Assembly (NCBI GenBank): GCA_022393335.1
Contig: JAJEKB010021488.1
Location: forward strand, 1,090,132-1,154,131
Origin: Macrotrachela quadricornifera
Lineage: Eukaryota > Rotifera > Eurotatoria > Philodinida > Philodinidae
Direction: 5' to 3'
DNA length: 64,000 nucleotides
Below, piece after piece: positions 11,815 to 24,203 of this stretch. The notes under the pieces are model-generated. The model had not been told where the DNA came from. It saw only the letters and a list, made by a program, of their open reading frames with translations, and did not search any database. Made by a program: the position numbers and the translations under genes. Within the stretch, counting starts at the first letter, position 1, and each line of letters starts with the position of its first letter.

Positions 11815-12783
11815 ATGGCATCATTTTCTAATAACAGTATGTCTTATTCAAATTATTCCGAATCAAATTATAGATTCGTAGAACCATTGCGTTTCTGGCT
11901 CTTCCTCGTACTTGATGTACCCGCTATTGTGTGTTCCATCTTCGCACTCTATCACTTATTGAAGAAACGAAAATTACGAGAAGCACTTCACAATCATGTC
12001 ACAATACTTATGCTTTTTCTCAATTTGATCTATCAACTGGTCGATATTCCATTGCATTTGCACTATTTTAGTACGGGTACTGTTCGTCCAGCGACACCAG
12101 GAATCTGTCTTATTTGGTGGTTTATTGATTATGGTTTCTTTTTCACCGATCTTGTTTTACTCATGTGGACATCGTTTGAACGACACATTCTTATTTTCCA
12201 CCCATGGATGGTAGCTACACAACGAAATCGTTTACTTGTGCACTATCTTCCATTAATTATAATCGTGACATTTATGATGCTCTTCTATATTGTAGTAATT
12301 TTTGCACTACCTTGTCAAAATACATTCAATTATACAAAGGATCTTTGTGGTACGGCTGGATGCTACCATTCAATACCATTTTTTGCCATGGTTGAACGAA
12401 TTGGTTTTGCTATAGTACCAACATTTCTCGTTACTATATTCAGTATGGCATTATTGATACGTATTATTTGGCAAAAATATCAAATTCATCGAATTATAGA
12501 ATGGCGAAAGCAGCGAAAACTAGCCGTACATCTTGTATGCATGTCATTAGTATATTTATGCTTTGACCTTCCACTCTCCGTTATCGATCTTGTACACTTA
12601 ACGGGTCAACCTGATTGGGCACATGAAGTATTACCAATACTCTTCTATCTCTCGTATTTTCCCATTTTACTATTACCCATCGTATGTCTTGGTGCCATTC
12701 CGAAAGTATGGAATACAGTGAAAAGGCTTGATCCAAAACAACGACAACGAGTGACACCACTAGCATTATGTCGATTAAGATAA
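11815..12783 (+). CDS. Rhodopsin-like seven-transmembrane receptor, 322 aa
   Basis: Single-exon G-protein-coupled receptor candidate. The N-terminus has N-glycosylation sequons (NNS, NYS). Hydrophobic segments fall at about 27-49, 62-84, 97-119, 142-164, 194-219, 234-258 and 271-295. The end of TM3 carries FERH (121-124) in place of the DRY motif, and a basic third intracellular loop (RKQRK) precedes TM6. Cysteine 98 near TM3 and cysteines in the second extracellular loop (CQNTF, LCGTAGCY) can form the usual class A disulfide. TM7 ends with PIVCLGAIPKVW rather than a clean NPxxY. Intronless divergent receptors of this kind form large expansions in rotifers. The ligand cannot be told. Confidence 0.88.
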   Translation: MASFSNNSMSYSNYSESNYRFVEPLRFWLFLVLDVPAIVCSIFALYHLLKKRKLREALHNHVTILMLFLNLIYQLVDIPLHLHYFSTGTVRPATPGICLIWWFIDYGFFFTDLVLLMWTSFERHILIFHPWMVATQRNRLLVHYLPLIIIVTFMMLFYIVVIFALPCQNTFNYTKDLCGTAGCYHSIPFFAMVERIGFAIVPTFLVTIFSMALLIRIIWQKYQIHRIIEWRKQRKLAVHLVCMSLVYLCFDLPLSVIDLVHLTGQPDWAHEVLPILFYLSYFPILLLPIVCLGAIPKVWNTVKRLDPKQRQRVTPLALCRLR

Positions 12784-14674
12784 TTGTTATAGGATTAAAT
12801 TTTGAAATAATTACTCTATAATCATTGTAAAAAATATAAAAAGGTGATTGAAAATCTTGATATCTTGAAATAATTATTGATGATCTGTTAAACGACAAGC
12901 AAACCGACAGCTTGTCAATAGGTCAACCAGTTCAAAATTCTTACTGTTTGCTAATTAATTCAATTTTATCTCTGGATAATAATAGCTAATACCATTAAGT
13001 TGAAACAAAAAAAGCCATTATACGTATGATAGGAACTTTACCTGTATTGTTACCCTTTTCTATCACATATTTAGAACTCGCATAACGAACAATTCTATCT
13101 AAAATATATTGAAAGATTGTTCTGTTCATCATAAAAAAAAATGTGTGACTTATTTCTGTTTTACTTATATACTAGTCAGATCGATATATTTTAATATCAT
13201 TATCTTTTGGAGTCTTGTACAAAAGCGAACTCTAGTCAAATTTTCTTCGTTTTTCTAGTTATGGTCACGATTATTTATTCATCATCATTGATTTTTTTTT
13301 GCTTCTGTCATATTGATTTGTCTGATTCAATAATAATAAGATGATCGAATAATGATTACTCGTAATTGCGTAAGGGATGAGAAGTACATGGGGAAAAAAG
13401 CATATTTTCTCAATTCATTAATTCTATGTCATGTGTCAGGATGATTTCGTCGTGACTATAACTTACCGTTAGACACAATGGGATGAAGTTCTATCGAAAT
13501 ATTAAGATGAGAACGATCAGATTAAAGACTTATTACAATTAAATCGAACGAATTATAAAACAATTCATTTATCTTTATTGATCTTTTTTTCAACCATATG
13601 CTGCGATTCACTTAGTTAATTATTTTAACTGCATAAAACTTTGATTGACATCATCATTCGTGCGTTACAGAGAAAGCGACTAAATCACTTGATTGATTTT
13701 CTCTGTCAATATTTAGTTTTTCTTTTAATAGTTTCTGTAAGGATAAAACATGATATTTTTCGGATCGATCTAGGGGTCATCTATGATCCTCTCTCATATG
13801 ACCCGGACAGTGGTATGCTTATCGTTACAATAGAACAAAAAATATGAATGAAGTATCCTACCGCTAAGCGCGCCCATAAATTTATTTGTGCTATTTAAAG
13901 TATGCCAATGAAAATATAATATTCTATGTATTATGAACATTTTTAGTTACTAAATGAACCACTAATCAGTGATTTTCTCATTAAAGATTCATTCTTAATA
14001 AATTGATAAGTCAATAATACGCCATCAAATAGTATAAAGCATAGTGAATTAACGAATAAATATCAATGCACTATGTATGGTGCCCTCTATAACAAGGTTA
14101 AGGTGCTGAAATTTTGATTTATACTAGTCGATAGAGAAAAATTTTTTCTATCGGACTATCCTTTTAGTTTTTTCTCAGAACAGTAGCTGTAATATAAAGC
14201 CATCAAAATACTGTAGCCAATTCCGTTACAGATCATTAGTAAAAGGGATTAAGATAAGCCACATACAATTTTCTAAATTCATGGCATCAGAGCCAACATA
14301 ATTTACGTTGCTGACAGCGGTCGTGAATGTACAATGTGTATACAGCTTGTTTTTATCATAAAAGGGTTATTATTGAACGTTCACTATTTACTATCGATTT
14401 TCTCCATTATATGCAAGAGGCCACAAAATCTACCTTTCATCCAGCAATAATTGATGTTAAGGAGAATGTTGGAAAAAGTGGCAAGACATCTGACGTCACC
14501 AAATGCATCGGCATATTTTTTGTTTTTCTACGAAGTTTTTCATATAAATGTTCTCACTATGATGGATTGTTTTCATTTCGAAGAAATACTTTTCAAAACA
14601 ACACATAAAAGAACAAAAAGAATATTTGCAGCAAAATTGTTTCAAACAAAAAAAAAACTCTTCTCACCATAATA
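12784..14674. other. Intergenic DNA
   Basis: No exon seen apart from the repeat copy listed at 14036-14185. Frames at 14327-14672 lie just upstream of the next gene and overlap one another; they look like leader DNA rather than genes. Confidence 0.35.
14036..14185 (-). repeat. Dispersed repeat with palindromic core, copy 1
   Basis: Shares, in opposite orientation, a near-identical palindromic core (cgatagagaaaaat/attttttctatcg) and a flanking block (catagtgaattaacgaataa) with 19480-19625. The order and spacing of both blocks are the same, so these are two copies of one element. Confidence 0.65.
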
Positions 14675-16754
14675 ATGGGATCAGAACAAACGACGGCAAC
14701 CAATAGTATAAACAGATCGATTGTTTGGCTTGATGCTTCTGTTAATGATACACAAGAATATATCAATGCACAACAATTACTTCATACACCAACCAATCAT
14801 TTAAAAACATTTACTGATCACAAACAATGTGAAGACTATATTCGATCTGTTTCTAAAACACATCGAATTATTCTCATTGTTGGTGGTAGTATTGGTCGAT
14901 CAATCGTCCCTCGTATTCATTCACTTTTACAAATTTCATCGATTTTTGTATATTGTATGGATAAGAGAAATGAATTATGGGCAAAAACATATAAGAAAGT
15001 AAGAAAACTACAGATAAATATTATTGCAATCTCAGAAAGAATTTGTTATGCTTATAGGTAAAAGGTGTAATTGAAGAATTAAATGATCTTATTCTTCAAG
15101 TTTTTGAAGCTCAAGAAAAACAAACAAATCGAGAGAGATTTGCGCAACCACTTTCAATCAATATTTATAACACAGTTAGTGGGAATCGTGAACAATCTAC
15201 AAGTGAACTTAATGGTCAATTTGTTCATTCACAAATCTTAATTGATTGTTTACTTCGAATGAAATCAACTTCAACTGGCAAGGATGAGTTTATATCTTAT
15301 TGTAAGAAAGAATATGCAACTGATAATCATCAATTAAATATTATTCGAGAATTTCAACATGATTACTCAGTTAATTCAGCCTTGAATTGGTACACAAGAG
15401 ATTGATCTACTTTACTTATTCAGTTTCTTTATACGTGATCTTCATGAACAACTCAAACAAAATCAATGTCAATCACTTATTCATGTTTATCGTGGCCAAA
15501 CAATGTCAAAAAAAGAAGTACAGCATTTAAAAAACTTTATGGGTCAATTAATCTCAATGAATTCATTTGTTTCAACAACTGTAGATCGTGAAATTGCTGC
15601 TATATTCTCAGGTGCGGATGCAGTACCATTGAATAATGATACTCAATCAGTATTATTTGAAATCGAAGCTGATCCCAACATAACAGATGTAAAGCCATTT
15701 GCTAATATATCTCCATTTAGTAATATGCAAGATGAAGAAGAAATTCTGATGATGTTAGGATCGATTTTTCGACTTGTTCATATGCGTTATGAAGGTCAAT
15801 TATGCGTTATTCAACTGGTTTTATGCAGTGAAAATGATCATGATACTAAGCCAATCTTCAATCAAATGAAATATCATAGTAAAGGAAATACAAATGCTGG
15901 TATTTATGGAATTGTACTTGCAAATATGGGAAAGTATGTTGACGCTGAAAAATACATACAACGTGAACTTCAGGAATCATCTAGCAGTAGTCACGATGAT
16001 CAAACAAAAAGTATAGTAAAATATTTCGATACATAAACTATGATTTCTCTTTTTAGAGTTCAATCTTAGTGTTTCCTATAAGAATCTTGGTGCTGTAGCT
16101 TCTAGTAAAGGTGAATACAGCAAAAGTCTCGAATGGTTTCAAAAAGCACTTGATATTAGACTTCAAATAGTTAAACCAGATCATCCTAGTATTGCAGATA
16201 TTTATCATGATATCGGAAATGTTTACTGTGATAAGCGTGACTATAACCAGGCAATTACAGCATATAATACAGCATTAACAATCAATAGACGAGCACTTGG
16301 TGATAATCATCCAAATGTTGCCAGTAATTTAAGTACTATTGGAAGTATTCATGCAAAAGAACGACAATATTCAGAAGCACTTCAGTATATGCATGAAGCA
16401 TTGGCTATTCGACAAAAACATTTTACTGCAAATCATCGACTACTAGGTGACTCGCATACGAATCTTGCAACTGTTTATCGTTCGCTTCATAATTTTGATC
16501 TTGCATTAGAACATTATCATACAGCACTCAAAATTTATGAAAAATCCCTACCATCACACCATTCGGATCTCGCAAGATTGTACAATGGTATAGGCACTGT
16601 TTATTCCGATAAACGCAACTTCCAGCAAGCGCTATTCTATTTTGAAAAAGCTGATGCTATATTTCGGGAAACATTGCCTAATAATCATCCAGATGTAATT
16701 TACGTTCAACAAAATATTGATGGAATGAAAAATAATATTCGTATCGTTAAATAA
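14675..16754 (+). pseudogene. ADP-ribosyltransferase with C-terminal TPR repeats, frameshifted
   Basis: Three exons, 14675-14998, 15058-16010 and 16057-16754, with introns of 59 and 46 bp. Exon 1 starts with a hydrophobic-strand module (IILIVGG). The ART domain follows, with the R-S-E triad visible: VYRGQ (Arg), SFVSTT (Ser) and DEEEILMMLGSIF (Glu). The C-terminal part contains at least five kinesin-light-chain-type TPRs (for example GNVYCDKRDYNQAITAY and HHSDLARLYNGIGTVYSDK). Near 15404 the frame breaks: a stop (GATTGA) ends the first frame, and the ART sequence resumes one base out of phase. Segments expected between the two parts appear missing, consistent with a loss of about 41 bp. The remainder is well preserved, so the lesion is young, or an assembly error. 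Active enzymes of this family transfer ADP-ribose from NAD to arginine; here activity is doubtful. Confidence 0.85.
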
Positions 16755-17655
16755 TTTTATCATTAGATATAATTCATCTTATTAATAAAAGTATTTTTTC
16801 TAATGAAAGATATTGATTCTTTTGATCAGGGAAAGTCTGACATCTATTTTCTGTAATATGACATGAGATCAAGATAAGCTACATGTAAATAGCGCTACAT
16901 ATAAGAAATCACCATTGCTGATCGTCTCATGTGTGCCTCTACGAAGAAAATTCGTATCGATGCATGACGCTACAAGTAGAGCCCACCGGGTCCAAGTCCA
17001 GGTCAGTAAACTTTTTTTGATCAGAAAAAACGTTCATTCTATGCAATAATTCTTATTTGTAATTTTCATTATTTGTTTTTGGTTTGTTTCTTGATGAAGA
17101 AATTAAACTGTCTCTATCTTCATCGAGTAAGACTAAGTGATCATTAGACGTTGAAAGTCCTTTATTGATTGTTCTGGATTTTTCTTCAACTTTTCCTCGT
17201 GTATAATGATAATGGAATAGGTGTTATACAAAAGAAAGAATGAAAAACTTTTGCATATATATTTACATTTTTATTCTTCGGCTAGAAACTATTGGCTAGA
17301 AATAAGAGCGAATTATAATTTAGTTTTGTAGAATCGCTATAGGATGATTTATAGTATACGGACAGAAGGCGAAAAAAAATTATATACATATAAAATAACA
17401 ACACACTAATGCACTAGGTGTCGCCTTATTTCTTGCCACTTTTTTCAGCATTCTCCTTAATACTGAATATTGATAAACTAGAGATACACTTCACTATGAA
17501 GTTAGATTTTTCGGCCTCATTCTAGTTTCCGAGAAAACCGGTATTTATGACGACCAATAATAAGCATGGATATTTTTAACCAATGAGAGATGCGCGTACT
17601 AACACGAACAGCTATGTATGTAAAGTCTATTCATCGTAGTCATTCATAGGTAATA
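16755..17655. other. Intergenic DNA
   Basis: No exon seen. Around 16978-17003 the GC-rich phrase gagcccaccgggtccaagtc recalls similar phrases near 19850 and 40720; it may be a worn fragment of a GC-ended transposon like the one at 45790. Confidence 0.35.
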
Positions 17656-17859
17656 ATGCCGTCAGAAGTGGTTTATTGTGTTATATGTGATCGACGAGAG
17701 CGAGGTGCACGTTCAAAATTTACAACAATTGGAACTTTTGAACGTCAAGAAAACGTTTATCAAGGCTTTGTACAACATTATGGTCAGCCGTTAAACTGCT
17801 CATTAATCAACAAAAAAATTCGTGTATCCTGTTATAAAAATATATCATTTGATTTATGA
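17656..17859 (+). CDS. Possible zinc-binding exon, unidentified
   Basis: An ATG-started frame of 67 codons encodes an N-terminal CVICDRRERGARSK module, then a phase of aromatic and basic residues with a possible His/Cys pair (QHYGQPLNC) and IRVSCY. The C-x2-C start and later His/Cys resemble a zinc-binding domain from a transposase or transcription factor, but I cannot name it. Upstream ATG context is plausible. No following exon is visible; the GAGTACTC repeat begins within 20 bp, so a gene may have been truncated there. Confidence 0.35.
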   Translation: MPSEVVYCVICDRRERGARSKFTTIGTFERQENVYQGFVQHYGQPLNCSLINKKIRVSCYKNISFDL

Positions 17860-17869
17860 ATGCATAAAT

Positions 17870-18055
17870 CAAATACTCAAAAGGTAGTACTCAAGAAGTA
17901 CTCACGCTAGAAAATGTCTCGAGTACTAGTGGGTTTTGAGTACTCATCTGTAATACTTATGCTTGGATCTGAGTATCGTAGTACGACAATGTAGTACTCG
18001 GCTTAGAAAATTTCGTACTTCGTATGAATACTTCTGCATGTTTTTGAGTACTTCG
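17870..18055. repeat. Cluster of GAGTACTC-like palindromes, copy 1
   Basis: About a dozen variants of gagtactc/aagtactt/gtagtact occur in 190 bp on both strands. The same motif recurs at 18930-19045. The 8-mer is its own reverse complement, so the array looks the same on both strands. Confidence 0.6.
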
Positions 18056-18929
18056 CTTGTTCATGTAACAATAGTCATAAGCACATTTTGTATAGTACTG
18101 TTGTGGTATAAATATTTTATTTCAATTCAGGATGAAAAACAATTATTCAACACACATTTAAGAAATAAACTACATAGATAGTTAAACAGCTATAGATATT
18201 ATTTATTGCTTTTTGATTTTTTCACACGAAAAAAAAAAAGAAATTGTTCACTTCGTGCACAAGACTAAATATATTTTCATACATCAACAACACCGAGAAA
18301 AAAAACGAATAAATAATAATTTTTAAAAAAAGATGAAGAAATTCAATAAAAATAGATGCACGATGTTGATTTATATGTAGAATGAATATTTTTAGTTGAG
18401 AAGATTTTTACATGAAGATTATCAAATGAATAAATCTAAATATTTTATATAAATAAAATTTATGACATTTGAAAATTTAAACTTACTGATCAATCTCATT
18501 CATTAACTATCGTTGATCGTCTAAAAAAGTCTGATAGCATCGTAAATCTAAAAATGAGTTTTTTTAATTTAAATTTATAATATAAAACTGCAATCTATGT
18601 TCACTTATAAACTAGAAAATGTGCTTGATCGAATATAAGAACGAAAGAATTAATAAAAAATGTTTCGCTTTGTTATTAAGTGACGATTCATAGAATTAAC
18701 CAAATAGATAATTATGAAAAATTTGAGAAATATACATTTTAGTAATCAAGATGTTCTTGAGATATTTTCATATTTAATTACATCAATTTTCTCTATACAA
18801 TAACTCCAATCTATTTTGAGAGAGTTAATGTGTAAATGTTTTGGTAAATGCACATAGAAAACCCAGGATTAGTACAATAGCGAATACTCAGGCTTTCACT
18901 CTGCGTAAATCTCTAATGAAGAAACTCAT

Positions 18930-19045
18930 AGGAGTACTCCTCGAAGTACATGAAAATTATCTTTACATATTAAATTTACCAAGTACTCGGCTGAGTAATC
19001 TGAGTACTCATGTTAGCAAGACGTACTCTCTTGACGAGTAGTTTG
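18930..19045. repeat. Cluster of GAGTACTC-like palindromes, copy 2
   Basis: Contains ggagtactcc, aagtactcgg, gagtactcat and gtactctcttgacgag. It matches the array near 17.9 kb in motif but not in overall order. Confidence 0.5.
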
Positions 19046-19479
19046 GTTAGTGAATCGACAACAAGTGAAGTTTCACCCATTTTTGTAAGTCTAGCCGTTT
19101 AATCGTGTAATTTATTATTTTGTTTCTGTTGTAGAAAACACCTCTTTTACCAATGAAATAAAAAAAAGGACCAAGAGCAATCTTCAGAAAAAATTATGGA
19201 ACAAAAAATATACAACACAAGCAATAATTTATTTTTCATAATTATTATTATTTATTTATTGTTTTTTTTGTATCAATTAAAAATATATTTAAAATAAATA
19301 AATATAATGATTAAAATAATCATAAAGTTGAAAAATAACTTAAATTTGATAGATCAAATGCCGAGAAAATAATTTTTCATTACATAGAAGCCGCCATTTT
19401 GCATTGTCATTCCAGTGACGACCCCTTCATATTGATGTTTTATAATTGGATTGGTCGTAGTATTTTGCTAATTTCTCTG

Positions 19480-19625
19480 CATAGACAATTTTCTGAAAGA
19501 CACCAAAAACGTCGTCCGATAGAAAAAAATTTTCTCTATCGATTAGTGTCAATTAAAAGTTTGGCCTCTTAAATTTTTTTTAGTGCATTGTTTTTTTATT
19601 CGCTTATTTCACTATGCTTTTTTCC
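19480..19625 (+). repeat. Dispersed repeat with palindromic core, copy 2
   Basis: The reverse-complement partner of 14036-14185: the core gtccgatagaaaaaaattt followed by ctctatcg, then tagtgcattg and a tttattcgc...ttcactatgc block in the same order. Confidence 0.65.
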
Positions 19626-19900
19626 CTCAGTCTGGACACTATTAAAGAATATATCGAGTATGATATTTATCGAGCATAAAAGAAAATATATCGTACCTTC
19701 GGAGTGGTTAGAAAGTCGAGTTAGAATCTCCAATTACGGATTTCCAAACGTGTAATTTGTGTGCAAATCCTGAAAAAATTTAATCGGTCGGGTTCGGGAC
19801 CAATAATTTTTTATCATTTGGGTCTGGGTCCAAAAAACTTGGACCCGACGGGCTCTAGCCACAAGACCATATTCTCCTTTCGAAATTACTCATACTCATT

Positions 19901-19985
19901 GAACATTGATGATCAAGATTGGTGATCAATGACTAGTTATGAGTACTACAAAACTACTCATAATTACTGATTGATCATTAATGTT
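19901..19985. repeat. Imperfect 85-bp palindrome
   Basis: Begins gaacattgatgatcaa and ends ttgatcattaatgttc, with atgagtactac and actactcat facing each other at the centre. The whole would fold as one hairpin. Confidence 0.6.
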
Positions 19986-22558
19986 CACCATCTATTAGTA
20001 TTTATAAATCATATCTGAAATCTCCGAATATCGCTTAATCGGCCACTGGATTCATCTCAATAAAGCTTGAACGGAGTCTGATTGGTCGGAAGACTCTAGG
20101 GTAAACTCCATCTATTTTCGTATGTAACGTGTATATGTAGTTTATCTGGACCAGGACATGAATAGTTCATTCTATACAAAGTCATAGATGTGCACAGGTT
20201 GTAATGGAATTTTCAATTGAAATGGTACAGCATCATTTTCAAGTAAAAGAAATAAGAACCTGTTGTTAGTGTTCTCTCGTTATATATGAGTATAATTATG
20301 ATCAAGCAAAGCTTTTCTGTAATAAAATTAACTTGATATACATTTTCGTTATACATCAACCAGTAATTATTATTTGATTGAATGTCATCCTCATTGGCTT
20401 CGTCATCTAATAAACCAACATACTGATACTGCTACACGACGAAATTAAATAGTTAGCAAAAAAAAAAGCAGATTTCTTTTTTATTTTCTTCAAAATTATC
20501 TAATAGCATCAGAACATCTTTATCATTTATCGTGACATTTTTATTATTAAGCCGATCCTTAAAGTAAATACCCACATTTTTCAAATGTGCTATATGAAAA
20601 ATCACAATAAAACTGAATTTTATTTAAATAAAAAATCAAAGGAAAGGTTAAAATTATATTAATAATATGCTTTATTGACATCGACAGTCTTAATTCTCCT
20701 TTAAATAACAATCTTTAAAAAAAATTGACATTGATCTTTGATAAAATATGATGAACTTAAAAAGTTTTTTTTCATTACAGTGAAGTCTTGACCTTTCTAA
20801 AAAAAGACAGTAATGCTACAAGCATGTTTTAAATTAGCGACCGCTATCGTACAAATCCAAAATATATAATGAACTTGCTTAACATGCTTTCATCTGTTCA
20901 GAAAATATTCTTTGATCGTTTATATTGACATTAATTCATTCGAATTTGTTTTTCTCAATCGGTAAGTATCAGAGATTGATTCTTACAAGTTACATTACTC
21001 TAATTTTTTTTGTTTCATTTCTTAAAATAAACTCATAAGCCTTATCTTCATATAGAAGTATCATTGAATATCTTTATTGATTCTACGTAAGTAAGTAGTA
21101 CACGTGACTCCGTTGTTAATTGTATAGCTTATTTTTAATTTCATGTTTCTTTCTGTGTTTGTAGTGTTATTTTGTCTACCCGAGTGTTTTTCTGTTATGA
21201 ATAATGCCATCATACGCAATGTATTACCGTGTGACGTCAGTCGGAATGTATGATTCATACGTTTTTTTCCATCAAGTTTGTACTTCATTATTGTTGCCAT
21301 TTTATTCTCTCATTATTTTTGTTCTCATTTGTTTCGAAGTACATATGATAAGTTATTGTATTCACTTTTTAGTTCATAGCATTTTTCGATAATGATACAC
21401 AGTTACATTTTTACTACAGCTAATATCCTCAACTTAACTTTAAAAATAGAGTTGTAGTAGCACACCTGAATGTAAAGTAAGTTCATTTTTAACATTTGAC
21501 TTTATAAAAAAGTAAGAACCATGCTACTTTTAACTTTGATTTTTATAAAAGGTAAAAAAACAGGTTTTTCATGAAAATGTTCTTTTTGTAACAAAAAGAA
21601 AATTTTTTTCATAAAAAACAATATTTATATGAAAAATAAATTATTTTATGAAATTGAAGTTAAAAGTTTGCATTGTTTTACTTTTAACTACTTGATTATT
21701 AAAGTTTTAAATGCAAGGGTCATTTCTTGTTCGGAGTGTTATTCCCACTACGATCAGTAATTACGAAAACTTATGTAATTACATATACTGAAATATCTCA
21801 TTGGTGTAATTTCACCATTATAATTTCATCATTACTAACATGAATTACAATGCGATGATGCAAGTTATAAACGTTCTTGCTTCTTCTTTGGCAATACGCG
21901 TGTATGAATCATTGGTTGTCCAATTGCAGTGTGATTCGTTTATTATTTTCTGTTTCTTTGGCACACGGTTTATTAGAAAAGGCACACTGTGTGCTCTTAT
22001 TTACTATTTTGCAAAAAATTCTTTCCGCTAATTATTTCTATTTGTATTACAACTAATTGTTTATCAGTCTAATGTTCTTGGTCAAGCTTAGTATAAGTTA
22101 TGGTCTACTAACATTTTGTTTTGGTTGAATTAACTACTTGCACGTAATGCTTTTTTTTTATAACTTCAAACATTGCCATCCTTTGTTGTTTGTTTTTTAT
22201 TGTAAATGTATATAATATTTGATTAATACTTTAATTGAGTTTTAGGAAGTTTCGTTCTTATTAGTAATATTTTTTTACATAAAGAACAAAACAATAATAG
22301 AAATGGGATAAGAGAATTTAAATTTTCTCTTTTACTAATGTAATTTTGTAAGTTTCATGTAATATGCTTAATACAACTTTCTGTTCTGTTTATATTGATT
22401 TAAGTACCATATATTTTTGTTTGTTCTGTTTCTCGACTATTGCGTCCTAGATAATACTTTTTTTATGTTCTTTTTCTTTCTATTTCTCTGTCCATGTGAA
22501 TGGGTTGGCCTTCATTGAGAAGAAGACAAAATATAAGAAAGAAAGAATTGGTTTAATA

Positions 22559-23156
22559 TTAACACATTCACGGCGATTCGATTTTCATAGAAAGTAACAT
22601 CTCTAAATACAGTTTATCAAAAAACAAAATATACTAGAAGATGCAGCGTGAAAAGCTCTACAATCTACATCATAAAACTTATTTCAATTGTATACTTTTT
22701 ATTTTCAAAGAAGCAAAACTGTTTGCGACTCATCTTTGAAGTTGCGAAAATTGATTGTACAGAATTTTTTCTTTTTTCGAAAATAAAATGTACACAATTA
22801 AAATAAATTTTACAATGTAAATTGTAGAGCGTTTCACGCTGCACTTTATGGTATAATTTATTTTTTCTTAGGAAATCATATTATGTGAGAAAAAGGCGAA
22901 AAAAGAAAAATGAAAGTTTACATTCGTGTAGAAAAAAATGATCATTCCGCAACCTTGAAAACTAGTCGCACAGAGTTTTACTTTGTTTGAAAACAAAAAC
23001 TACACAATTAAAATAAGCTTTATTATGGGAATTGTAGAGCTTTTCACGCTGAATCTTATAGTCTGTGCTGATTTTTTAGTAAGACGTATTTAGAGGTTAA
23101 AATATGAAATGCAAAGTAGGGCCCACCGGTGGGCCCCATCGCGTCGAATGTGTTAA
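22559..23156. mobile_element. TTAA-flanked non-autonomous element, piggyBac-like
   Basis: Flanked by TTAA on both sides (22559-22562 and 23153-23156). Ends read TTAACACATTCACGGCG at the left and, on the reverse strand of the right end, TTAACACATTCGACGCGAT. Just inside the right end is the palindrome gggcccaccggtgggcccc. Similar terminal sequence occurs at 59348-60147. The interior contains a subrepeat (gtagagctttteacgct-like, seen near 22645, 22830 and 23035 in variants of gtagagc-tttcacgctg) and no transposase. TTAA target choice is characteristic of piggyBac elements; the assignment rests on that and on the related copy that retains transposase-like sequence. Confidence 0.8.
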
Positions 23157-24203
23157 ATTCAATCTACTGAGATGAATACACAAGCAAGTATAATTTTTTT
23201 TTTCACTTTTCGATAGAGCAAAGACCGAAAAATTGTTTGATAAGTTTTTTTTTCTAGCAATCTGATGAATCAAATAAAAAACTAAAATTAAGACGATGAG
23301 GGTCTTGATGAGAGTGCCATCTGTATATTTACACTTTTATTACAGGTATGTATATGTGTCGATAAATTTCCATATACGTTCATTAGATTCTGTTTTTTAA
23401 AAGCTTTTGATTGATATATAGTAGTTATATACTAATTGTTATTTCATGATTATTTTCATCAAAATATTTCTAAAATTATTTATTTTATCATATCAAGGAA
23501 TCTCGAAAAATATGCATTTCAATAAAACAATTTTTTCTGAAAATGAAAAAGCTGATAGTTAGGAAAATGCTTGATTTATATATAATCAATAAAGTTCTAT
23601 CCAATGCATAATTCAAACGTTCTTCAAAGTCACTTTTATTTTTTTCGCCCAATTGTACAATGCGAACGCAATTCACTCATATATAAGAAGTCATTTGGAA
23701 AATCTGAAAGAAAACTAAAGAAAATTGCAGAGACAATATAAAATAACTACTGAGAATGGATAGGCAATACTAATATAACTATTAGAGAAATACCTAAATT
23801 CCGCCGGAAAATTTTTTGTTCATTTATGAAACTTTGCAAAAATTAATTTAAATATTAATAAAATACTTGATGCTATTTGTTATTACAATTCTTTCAATAC
23901 ATTTCTTTCTCAAGTTTGATTATTTGCATGCACAATTCATATGAAAATTGTATCATTTACAACACGAAGAAAAAGAAAGAAATATAGTCTTACAGATTCA
24001 GAGTTTCTCTATTTAGAAATTATTACAATTATATAATATTCAATCCATCTATAATTACAGTGAGTATGTAGTATTATGCATAAAACATACAGTATCAGGA
24101 ATGATATGAATATGATGGTACTGTCTATTAATATAAACAAATGTTATCGTGTTTTTTCTACGCAAAACCTAGTCAGCTTACTATATTTTCTTTATTCTTA
24201 TTA
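23157..24203. other. Gene-free AT-rich stretch
   Basis: Nothing recognisable in either strand. Confidence 0.35.

Larger units (their letters stand above)
18182..22558. other. Long gene-free AT-rich stretch
   Basis: No supportable exon. It contains the separately listed repeats at 18930, 19480 and 19901, a GC-rich phrase with gggtctgggtcc near 19825-19860, and a run of short hairpins at 21480-21720. Confidence 0.35.

Noticed and set aside
17870..19045. CRISPR-like repeat array
   Set aside because: Units are 8 bp, palindromic and irregularly spaced, in a eukaryotic context; no repeat-spacer structure.
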